The translations under genes were made by a program, and so were the position numbers. Source: Diphasiastrum complanatum (Eukaryota > Streptophyta > Lycopodiopsida > Lycopodiales > Lycopodiaceae). From it: a stretch of 64,000 nucleotides of DNA. The notes under the pieces are model-generated. The model had not been told where the DNA came from and did not search any database. It saw only the letters and a program-made list of their open reading frames with translations. Location: the NCBI GenBank assembly GCA_029204225.1, contig MU832134.1, positions 21,591 through 85,590 on the forward strand, written 5' to 3'. The number at the start of each line of letters is the position of its first letter. Positions within the stretch are counted from its first letter, which is position 1. This document shows, one piece after another, positions 1 to 10,800 of this stretch.

Positions 1-1960
1 GAGTTTGATTTTAATCAATGCAGAATTATTGATAGGAGTAATAAGATCCTTGCACTCGACAAGAGGAATGGATACTTATATAGATTGTCACATTGTTATT
101 CTGATTCTAGTCAAGTCTTGAAAACCTTTGTTCTTGTCAATAAAGCATTATTATGACATTATCGCTTAGGATACTTGAATTATTCATCTTTTTTGAACAT
201 GTCCAGACAATCCCTAGCACTTGATCTTGACTATCCTACTAGCAAAGTCGATCTCCCTGTCTGCCATAGCTGCATTCTTGGAAAACAGACTAGGATTTCT
301 TTTAGATCGAGTCATAGGCATGCAGCAAAAGGTCTGTTAGATGTTGTTCATTCAGATATATGTGGACCTATGCAAACTCCATCATTATTAGATGCAAAGT
401 ATTTCATTAAATTTATTGATGAACTCTCTCGAAGAATAGCTGTTTACTTCATTAAGCAAAAATCAGAAGCCTTCATCAAATTTAGACAATTCAAAGAACA
501 TGCTAAAAATCAGACTAGTAAATGAATCAAAGCACTGAGGTCTGACAATGGGAGAGAATACATCTCCACCAAATTCAAAGAGTATTGCCTTAGCACTGGC
601 ATTGAGCAACAATACATTACCTCTTATTTGCCTCAGTCAAATGGCCTTGTTGAGAGAAAGAACATAACCTTAGTCAAATAAGCAAAGTGCATGTTATCAC
701 ATGCGACACTTTTGAAGTCCTTCTGGACTAAAGCTATTTCAACAGCAACCTATATTCAGAATAGATGTCCTACTAAAGGTCTCTCAAACAAAACACCATT
801 CAAAGTTTGGACAAGTATCAAACTCATCTCTTATAAAAAACCAGACATGGATGATTGTTGAATTGCCTGCTAGCAGAAACATAGTTGATTGCAAATAAAT
901 TTTTAAAGTCAAGCACAAAGCAGACGGAAGCATCGACAGAAGAAAAGCCTGACTTGTCGCCAGAGGATTTTCTCAAGTATACAATGTTGATTGCATTGAG
1001 ACCTTCGGTCTAGTAGTCAAGTATTATTCTATTCAACTTTTATTATTATTTGTTGCTGCAGTAGATTTGGAAATACATCAAATGGATGTACAAACAACAT
1101 ATCTTAATGAAGTTATTGAAGAAGAGATTTACATGGTGCAACCCGAAGGTTATATTATTGAAGGTAAACACAATCATGTGTGTAAACTCCATAAAGCACT
1201 TTATGGCTTGAAGCAATATGCTCGAGCATGGTTTCAAAGGACAATACTTTTCTTATTGATCACGGCTACATACCAAGCTCTTCAGATTCGAATGTTTACT
1301 TCAAGACAGTGCAATAGTTTTTCATCATTATCACTTTATACGTAGATGACACATTGCTTTTTGGCAACAATATTGATCTGATAAAAGAAGTCAAGACTAT
1401 GCTATCTTCCGAATTCGACATGACTGATCTGCTAAAGCTCATTTCTGCCTTGGTATTCAATTCCACAGAGACAAAAATCGAAAGTTGATCTACATCACTC
1501 AGTTTAGGTACATCTACAATATGTTAGTCAGATATAATCTAGTTAATTGCAAGATAGCTCTCTCACCAATGGAACCAGGTCTCAAATTGTCAAAGGACCA
1601 TTGTCCCCAAACAATCGAAGAGAAGGAGCAAATGCATGAGTATCCTTATCATTCGATAATAAGATCTCTTATGTACGCAATGATCTAGACATAGCTTTTG
1701 CAGTCAGCTCCTTAAGTCAGTATATGACTAACCTTGGTATAACACATTGGAAGGCTCTTATCAGAGGTATGAGATATCTTCGAGCTACTATGGACTTTTG
1801 CATTTGTTATGCTGTCGAACGCAAGGTATGATAGCAGATATTTTTACTAAAGCATTAAGCTTGCATGGCTTGATAGGACAAATTCTAATTTCAATTTGTC
1901 ATCGGTACGCAACTTCAGCCCCAAACCAAATCTGATTTTTTTTCATTCTTTACATTACCA
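1..1960 (+). pseudogene. Degenerate Ty1/copia pol (integrase, RT, RNase H), 5' part outside the window
   Basis: A broken copia polyprotein read in several frames. Positions 130-525 carry the GAG-pre-integrase C-x2-C motif (CHSCILGK) and the start of the integrase core (HSDICGP). Positions 541-680 continue the core (SDNGREY, then LPQSNGLVERKN). The reverse transcriptase is at 1060-1440, with MDVQTTYLNE, the LYGLKQ motif and the catalytic YVDD at about 1339. The RNase H side follows at 1485-1800, and the C-terminal ADIFTKALS motif is at about 1829-1855. Stops and frameshifts separate the pieces, so it is dead. The RT/RNase H part resembles the minus-strand remnant at 46.6-47.9 kb. Confidence 0.9.
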
Positions 1961-2083
1961 ACCCTAACAATATTGGGTTTGTGACATTATGCATGCTCGG
2001 AGTACCCAAGTGAATCTATTTATGATTTTTGACAGGAGATGATCGACATATCTCAAAAAAATTCTAAGAACTTCACATATATT

Positions 2084-2086
<3 letters not shown>

Positions 2087-2156
<70 letters not shown>
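2087..2156. repeat. (GA)n microsatellite
   Basis: Uninterrupted GA dinucleotide tract just downstream of the copia remnant. Ser-Leu and Arg-Glu reading frames across it are artefacts. Confidence 0.98.
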
Positions 2157-2159
<3 letters not shown>

Positions 2160-5150
2160 CAACATATGAGCATTAGGAGAGAGAGTTTATGGTTTTTTTA
2201 GCATCAGGATTTTAAATGGGTAGAAATTTGCTAGAATATTATATTGATACGGAAAAAAGGATGTGATTTTGGTGTAAGATGTAGATACGAACATTTTAGT
2301 GCAATATGTAAATATGAACGTGTGCAGCAATAACATGAGTTATTGTATTGATGTCACCTTGAGAGGCAGTTCATGTGAAATGTTTTTTGCATTTATGGTT
2401 TCATGCGAAGTGTTTGTTTTGCTTTACTATTCATTTTTTTTAAAGAGCAAGATTATCTACAACTTGAACAAGAAATAGTCAACAAAGGTGAGTAAGACAA
2501 ATTTAGAGCTCAACTTTATATGACACATAACATTTAGTATAAGTTTGTTATTGATTTCACTTTGCATTCGCGTCGATGCTATATTTTGAGCAAAGGTGAA
2601 TGTAAACATATGTTATTTCCAATTACTAGCTTGTGAGAGGTGAGTGCCAACAATATGGCTCAGTTTTGAGAGAAAAAAAATGGCTTAGCTGTAATATAAG
2701 TAGTTATTACATGTTCATTTGAATATATTGATGGTTGTCGTCAGAATACATCAATTTTATATGTCAATAACCTTTTTTGATTATTTGCTTATTTATGCAA
2801 TGGATATGTATAAGGATGTTTTCTGCATGAGATGGTCCATTGTTTGCATGCAGGTATAGAGGTTGTCTGGTGGGCATCCCACATTTTGGTTTTGCTTGGA
2901 GTTCGATTCCCCATTAACCTTGCATGGTCCTTGGATACATACTTTAAAAATGCATTTCTAGTAAGTGAAGCCACGTATTGGTGCATGATACATACTTTGA
3001 AAATGCATTTCTAGTAAGTGAAGCCACATATTGGTGCATGTTGTTTTGAACCCTAAATCCAATAATACCATTGTTTGCCGCATGAATCAATTTGATGATG
3101 TTGGAACTAGTGATTGCTATTGAGAAACCATTTGGAAGTAGACCAAACGAAAACTTTATAATACTCATCGTCTATAATTTTATGACATGCATTGGTAATT
3201 TATTTTTTTTCGTATCATTTTTACCTTTTGCAGTGCACACTATACTTCGATTGTTTTTTGTAATCTTTTGCCAATCTGATGAAGCTACTACAAAGGTTAC
3301 AAAAATGTCAGTATTGTCACTTTCCACATATGGAAAGAGTGCTACTAAGCCTCGAGAATGTTGCACGCATGAGAATCGAAGTAGCCAAACTTGCCTCATA
3401 AAAATGAGATCATATTATATGGGGCATATACCTTTAAAAAGGCAGTTACAAAAAACACAATGGATAGTGAAGCATGCCCCATAATATGGTTAAGGCATGA
3501 GATTTATCCCAGCTTCTTTTACAAGGGTAATGTAAAGCTTTTGCAGAGCGAAATATATATTTTGCACGATAACCCTTGCAAAAATTATCAACAATGGTCA
3601 TACAAGTTGCTTCTACCATGTTTGTAGGATTTTATAGACAATTTATATTAATTGTAGAATTCACAAGGCCTTACCAAAATTCAGAATTCTCCCTATATAA
3701 ATTTCAAAATAACGATACATAAACTTGTGTATATGGATAATAAATTGATAACGCTAAAGAGTTTTTCCAAACACTGGCTCATACAAATTTTTTACTTTAA
3801 ATGTGTCGGGTTTACTGTAAAAAATTTTACTTACTGGTTCATAGATTTTATTTCATTGTAGATGTCAATTTTTATAAAACTTATGTTTTGTATATTGTAT
3901 GTGGTATGTATGTACAGTATTATGTTTGATTAATTTTAGACCCCATTTAAATAGACAATTAGTTAAAATCAAATTTGTGGAGTCTAACCCAATGCTTGCC
4001 AAAAACCTATAATCCATTGAAAAAAGACTTCCAGATTTTTAAATCACCTAGTAAGAAAATTTTTATAGGTTCTCATAACCTACATGTTTAAGCACTTATA
4101 GGTTATGAGCCTATCAAGAACTAAATTATAGGTTTTTATTTTCAAAGAAATTTTTTTTGGTTTAAGGTTTTAGAAATGATTAGTATGGCTCTAGGCTCTA
4201 ATACATTATTTGAGTGGCCCATAATAAAGTGTTAACAAATGCATTTCATTTTACTTCTTTTAAAATACAAAAATCATACGAGTATTTCTTTGTCATTATT
4301 AAAATCAAAATGTAAAAATTAAACATTTTGATATTGATTATTACATCACCCTAATTTCTTGTCGTTTTTTAGAAGCTGTCGATTTTTCAAAAATCTTCTC
4401 TTTTGAATCTTGCATCTCAATTTGCTTTCGGCAAAATATTACAAATTTACATTAATAACTGATTCTATTGATAAAGCTATGTAACATAAGGTTTATATGA
4501 ATCCACCGACTTTATTACACAAAAATTTCTTGCATTTGAAAACATTAAACAAAATTTTGCTTGCATCTAAAAAATGTTGTCTTTTTTATAAAAGTTAATT
4601 TCCTATACTTTTTTTACACAGTCGATTTTTGGAAAAAGATGTGAATTCCATTCTTATACTTGCTGACTTTACCGAACAATGAGCCAAACTTTTATCAAAG
4701 CCTTCTTGAAAGTTTTTTTTTTTTTAAGCCTTCTCCATATAAAATTGTAGGCTTTTGGCCCATGAGTTGTTAAAAAGCCTAAAAAAAAAAATTAATAGGT
4801 TTTGTGTTAGGTTAAAAAAAACGTTTTCCGCAAGCACTCATCTAACCTGCCATATTAATGTGTAATTAATTCATAATCAATTATATGCAATTCAATTTTT
4901 TAAATCACAACAATCTTCCAAAGTTTGTGCAAAAGTAACTTTAGTTAAAAGCTTGAAAGGCATTTATATTTTGTTTGAAAATCATATGAAAGATGCACGT
5001 GAGGTTGAGTGAAGGGCATTTTTGAAGAGTGGAAGAGGATGGCCAGGTGGGGGTGGTACAACAATAGCACCTACCATAATGTCATTAACACATGGCAGAT
5101 ACCTCCTGCAGTCATAATCCATATTGATCCAAGAAGGGTGATTTTTCATT
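2160..5150. other. AT-rich spacer, no gene recognised
   Basis: The stretch has no open frame with a recognisable domain. It contains a 53-bp tandem duplication (listed separately), a tRNA B-box-like match at about 2899-2915, and many A/T homopolymers. Conceptual translations at 3092-3627 look like non-coding sequence. Confidence 0.6.
2934..3039. repeat. Tandem duplication, 2 x 53 bp
   Basis: Positions 2934-2986 are repeated at 2987-3039 with about three base changes. The unit starts GATACATACTTT and ends GGTGCAT. Confidence 0.9.
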
Positions 5151-5152
5151 TG

Positions 5153-5480
5153 TAGGGTTTTTTAGGTTTAGGGTTTTTCTAGGGTTTAGTGGGGGGGGGG
5201 GGGGGGGGAGGCCTTGCCTGAGGGCCTTCTTTGCTGGGAGGGCCCTTGCCCGAGGGCGGGAGCCCGAGGGCAGGCCCCGACCAGCAAGGAAGGCCCGAGG
5301 GCTTCAGGACTTCCCCTACATAATGCCATTGTGCGAAGGTTTTTTTTTTTTTTTCGTTTTATGGTCGTACGGTACGACCGTATGGCCGTACGCGTGGACC
5401 AGTTTTTTTTTTTTTTCTCGGTTTTTTTTTCGTTTTTTTTCGCAAAGTTTTTTATGTTTGTGGTGGAATGTGGATGTGGA
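5153..5480. repeat. Poly-G / GC-rich hairpin / poly-T repeat unit with telomere-like start
   Basis: Degenerate TTTAGGG-like units (5153-5189) lead into an 18-nt poly-G run (5191-5208). A GC-rich foldback follows: GGCCTTCTTTGCTGG near 5219 pairs, with one mismatch, with CCAGCAAGGAAGGCC near 5281. Long poly-T runs lie at 5340-5354 and 5404-5448. The same layout, though not the same sequence throughout, is seen at 41300-41470. It may be a short non-autonomous repeat, but this is inference. Confidence 0.55.
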
Positions 5481-5511
5481 CAGCCAATGATGGGCTGCCA
5501 CATAGCACATG

Positions 5512-5643
5512 CACATTCCACCGGAGAGAGGAGAGAGAACGTGCATTCCACCAGAGAGAAAACGTGCATTCCATCGAAGAGAGGAGAGAGAGTGAATTCC
5601 ACCGGAGAGAGGAGAGAGAATGACAGATTCATAGGAGAGAGAA
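5512..5643. repeat. Purine-rich minisatellite, about 29-bp unit
   Basis: Four to five imperfect units, each with a core like ATTCCACCGGAGAGAGGAG followed by further GA-rich sequence. Unit spacing varies because some copies lack one GAGAGAG block. Confidence 0.8.
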
Positions 5644-5750
5644 AATTGGATGGACATTATGCTCCTCGAGGTGGTCCCAAAATACAAAGGACACCTGAGC
5701 ACAAGGCATTACGAGAAGATAAATAGCCATAAAATGAGGTGTTATAGACC

Positions 5751-5782
<32 letters not shown>
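5751..5782. repeat. (GA)n microsatellite
   Basis: Short, nearly pure GA tract with one GATA interruption. Confidence 0.9.
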
Positions 5783-6058
5783 ATAGCCACATCATCCTTT
5801 AGAAAATGTTGGCTTCTTTTAGTTGATGAAAAAACATGAAGCAAGCAGCTCATTTTGATTTATACAAAGTTTTAAGAATCACACATCCATTTATTACATC
5901 AACTCTTGCTGCCCCGCAACCGACGTGGGTACTGTAGCAGCTACAAGGGCGCATTTTGGATTTCTGGGATCTACTTTACAGCCTCAATATCCTTAGAAAC
6001 TGCAATCAATCTGCAGCAAGAGCAGGGGCCATGCCAGAGGCTTAACCTTTTTTTTTCT

Positions 6059-6059
<1 letters not shown>

Positions 6060-6134
<75 letters not shown>
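6060..6134. repeat. Compound (TG)n(AG)n microsatellite beyond the HHP stop codon
   Basis: About 22 nt of TG repeats run directly into about 52 nt of AG repeats. On the minus strand the tract begins about 25 bp after the HHP stop codon, so it probably lies in the 3' UTR as (CT)n(CA)n. Confidence 0.95.
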
Positions 6135-6136
<2 letters not shown>

Positions 6137-6157
6137 TTGAAATTCCTCCATTTGAGA

Positions 6158-7311
6158 TCAAGCATCACAACCCTTGAAATCCCTCCAATTGAGATATAGC
6201 AGCCCGGCTTGATAATGGGTGTAGGCGCCAGCAACAACAAGCACATGAAAAAGTTGGTGGCTATGCCCAGCAATATCAAACCATCCTGGCATCCATCGCT
6301 CTGGTATTCGGGTTGCATACACCAGAGCACCAATGCCATAGAACAAACCCATGGTAATCTCGTAGCCCGTTGTGGCCAGCACTGCTGGTTCATCATAATG
6401 AAGAAAACATTTGTGTAAGACAGGAGCAATTCCTGTTACTCCCATTCCAGCAAATAATGCTGCCCTGAAAGTGCGGTATTCAGGAGTCTGAAAGACAGGT
6501 AGTAAGGACACCAAGATAGTTGCGATTCCCATGCAAGTGATAGTGATAAGGTAAATGTTCCTCCACAGTGGATTGCACAAGAAAGCATAATAAACAAGAG
6601 GATAAAAAGACGCTGCTATTAGGGAGGCAATCCCTGCATAATCTACTCTCAGCATAATATAAGCCATGCGCTCGGAGACGCACGATAACAGGTGGCAGGT
6701 TGTGCTGGAAAGTAGACAGAACATTGCACCTCCCAAAAAAATGAAAAACGGCCAGCGTGATATCGGTTTCGAAAGAAAAGGTGCCATCAGCTTTGCCACA
6801 TCCTCTTTCATCGTTTGCTGCAAAAAGAAAGCTCTGTGTAAATGCTACACTGAAACTAACGAAGCTCATGCTAATGAAGGTTATGAATTTCCAACACATG
6901 ACAGCGCAATTTAAGATTAACGACATAAATCTCAGCTCCCAGCTAATAAAATGGAATTTTCACCATAAAAATTAAACAGCAAACATTACATTAGCAAACA
7001 TCAACACTACCATGCAAGGCATACCAGGACACATTGGTTTGTCTGATTTGACGTCGCAAGAGATTCAGGAAGGCAGTTGGAGAGTATCTCTGGCAAATGC
7101 CAGCTCGTCGGAAACGAGGATAGAGCAGGCAGTGATGGAAGGCTTGTCAGTAACTGTGTCTGCAACGTCTGAAAGTCAGATAAGTTCGGTAATGAAGGCA
7201 ATCGGGGTAGACTGGGCCGCTCCACTGCAGTGTAGATGGTCAAACAGACGAACAATAGGAATCCAACCAAATGCCTGAAAGGATAACACATAACACTCGT
7301 CGCAATTAGGT

Positions 7312-7359
<48 letters not shown>

Positions 7360-7691
7360 TCACATTATTATCGATATATTTTAGTTTACAATCCTAAATT
7401 AGTCCTAACCCTAACCATAAAATAAGCCCTAATCTTCCTTGGTCACAAAAACTAATAGAATTAAAACAGCAGCAACACAGAAACAAATTGTCCCGAATGG
7501 CGGAGTTCCTCAACAAAACAGCTATTCCATTGCAACAATCAAGCTCATTCAACTCCCTACAACCTAAAATGTTCTGCTACTAGCCTCGCACTTCTAGCTA
7601 TTCTCAGATTGCATCCATCCTAAAATTCTGCGCTGCTAATAATTGCAGGAATTCTGTCAGTCATCATGGCCTACATAATAACAAACAAAAG

Positions 7692-7737
<46 letters not shown>

Positions 7738-8674
7738 GCAGTTTTAGAGTAGTTTTACATTAAGCATACAATTCCAAGCCTTGCACATATTCAGTAGATC
7801 GCAGGCACCATTACAGAAAAAACTTAAAATACAATGCCGCTGCTACAACGGTCTGTTCAAGTTCATCGTTAGCAGCAACTGCCCCATTGGCAGCGAACAA
7901 GAAGAACATCGACTCTCTACTCACTCTCACTCTCTCACTCTCTCTCTCTCTCACTCAAGTGCATCCCAATTCACCGTTCATCCTCCGCTCTGAACATTGC
8001 TCACGCAACTTTTTTTTTTTTGCAAGTCTCTACGTCTCGTGTACTTTCTTAAATCAATTGATTTTTTTTTTTCCAACCTCCAAGTTCCTACAACTTTCAA
8101 GGCTGGCCGGTTTTGCATTCAAGTTCAGAATTGGAATGAAATTCTCTTAGGAAATTAATTTTGTGCAATTTAAAACTTGGTATAAAATCAAAATAGTATA
8201 CAACCCTCAATAACAAGCATAGATTGAAGTACTTTAACCTAAGTTTGCCAAAAGAAATCCAAAGAGTTAATGCTATTTATTGTTACATGTATATCTACTT
8301 TCTAAAAGTCAACACAAAATGTAATTGATGAAAAAAGTTCCTCTTACTTTTGCATCAAGGAGGTAAGTTTCTTGCTACTCATATTTTTAGCCGATTTTTA
8401 GACTTTTGGCTTCTTGCTTGTTTCAAGATTAATCGGTAAATTTTAAAACCAATCAGTTGGCTGTAGGACTTTGCCAGTTCTCTGTCAACACTAGCTCTGA
8501 AGATCCTCCAATCCCCGTCCATTGGCACCTTGGCAATCCGCTTCTGTTGAAACAACTTGATCAATGGAGCTGTGGCTTCAAAGACCATTTGTTCTTGCTC
8601 ATTCTTTTGATGTATCTAAGATGAAATCCTTGCAACAACTAGGTTGTGCTGACGTCGAGACCACTTCTCCCTCC

Positions 8675-8738
<64 letters not shown>

Positions 8739-10761
8739 TTATCTCTCTTGAACATTCCAAATATTTCTCTCTTAAACTCTGGAAAATTCTAGAAACAAAT
8801 TAGATACCAGAAATTTTAGGGTCTTTATAAAGCCCTAAAATCTGGCATGGCCCAATCAAAATGTTTCTAACACTGCACATTTTCTCTCTCACGTATGCAC
8901 CCACACTCCCACATCCAGAGACATGTATCATTGTCTTAGATAGTCCTTTCTATCCTAGTACCTACTATGAGCTTATGATGAACCTTGGTCTAAGTAATCA
9001 CTGGGAGAATTGTGTGAGACTAACCCCTTGGAGAGAGTTTTGGAACTTGCATATTCACTTGTCCTCACAAATGATCTTAAATGACACAAGAAATATGGCA
9101 AGTGAGCTTGACATACCCATTCTTATTGACCAAACCCTTCTCAAGGGCGAAGGGAGTACCTGTAGCCAAGGGTGTAGCCAGAGGCAAAAAGGGTCAGGAG
9201 GTAGATCTTCCTCCACTTGAAAATAATTTTTCGTTTTTTTTTTGCCATGTGCATAAACTTTTTTTACTTTCTTTTGAAGGCACCCTTTTTTGCCAAACCT
9301 TTCGCTTGAAAGGTACCGATGGCAAAAAGAAACTTAAAAATTATTTCACATGACGTAAGGTGCATGCAAAAAAATTACAAAAAAACAAGTGCAGCTCTCC
9401 GTTACCAAAAAGTGAAAATTGGTTTTAAACTGAGTTGCAGCGGATCGCGATCCGCTGGAAAAATGATCCGGATCGCCAGCGATCCGGGACCAAAAACTCT
9501 ATCCCGGATCGCAAAAAAATTTGCAAATTTTTTTTTTATTGTGGAGGGATCCCCACAGCTAGTTGCAATATATGACCAATGAATAGCAGCAGAAATACTG
9601 AAGCAGATACAAATGAAATGATTAGCCAATGTTATATCTACAAATCCGTATCTACAAAAACAATTTGCTTCAGTATCTGATTGAAGGGACTAGCTTGGGG
9701 ATTAACTATCTGAAATCAAGCAATAGAACTGCTCTTTTGAAATCCTTTCACATGATACCCATATTGGCAGGTTTGAAAAAACAAAACAAAAAAAATTTGC
9801 GTTCCGAAAAACCCTAATGGGAAATTCCGGATCACATTCCGAAACGCGTTCCAGATCGCGGCCAACATCTTTGGTTTTAAATGATAGAAACAACTTCAAG
9901 AAGAGGAGATCTTGCGAACTGTCAATTAATTTCGGCCAACGACATAAGGAAACAATCCAAAATCCGGACAAATTACTTGGATAAACAAATTCCAACTTGC
10001 AAAAAATCAGTTAACATGGAAGTGCCACCCAAAACTTTGCAAGCCAAATATGTTGTCGTTATACTGGTGTCAACGAAATGAAAGTTATTTAAACTTTTGA
10101 ATCACATGTGGTTAATGTGAATCATGGGTTATGAAATTTTTCTAGCCATAGGGCATTTGCAAAAAAAAATATTGGACAAACAAATACAAAGATGAGGTAG
10201 GTATGGTAAGGGCTTAAAATCACTAAATAACATTAAAAGAAGAATCATTTTTAGATTGAAATAAAAAATGATAATTGTTCTTTTGTAAGAAAATGCACTT
10301 TCCCACTAATGAATCATATTTCTTGAAGAAAATTTACCAAAACCTTTGCATGCAATGTTGAAAAAATGAGGATCATGCAGCGGAGTAGATAAGCACAAGT
10401 TGATGAAAGCAATTTATGACAAAGGAATATTGCTGCTAATGTGTGAACTTTTTGAATCACATCAATATTGCCGTAGATCTTCTCGATACAAACAATCAAT
10501 AACGGAATAAGTCAATTTTAAAAAGGCAAACAAGTTATAGAACATTAATGAAGGAGGACAATGTTCAAACTTTGCACATTTTAATGATTGAAAAACATAG
10601 GAAAAACAGTCTAATTAATTGATTAGAAAAAAAGTACATGAAGATCGATCTAATGATCTATATGAACTATTGAAGTATTAGTATGCACTATAGTTGCATT
10701 GTGTTTCTAGAAACGCGTTCAAAAATGCGTTTCTGAAATGGGGGAGCGTTTCTGAGAAACA

Positions 10762-10800
<39 letters not shown>

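Noticed and set aside
5153-5189. Interstitial telomere
   Set aside because: Only three or four degenerate TTTAGGG-like units; too short and irregular.
5186-5726. Overlapping 128-170 aa frames on both strands
   Set aside because: They arise from poly-G/poly-T and purine-rich minisatellite sequence.
6480-6926. 148-aa minus-strand frame overlapping HHP exon 3
   Set aside because: It is a shadow frame of the conserved HHP exon.
8379-8588. 69-aa minus-strand ORF in HHP intron 1 with protein-like wording
   Set aside because: No domain recognised and no start context or neighbour to support it; could be a transposon scrap.
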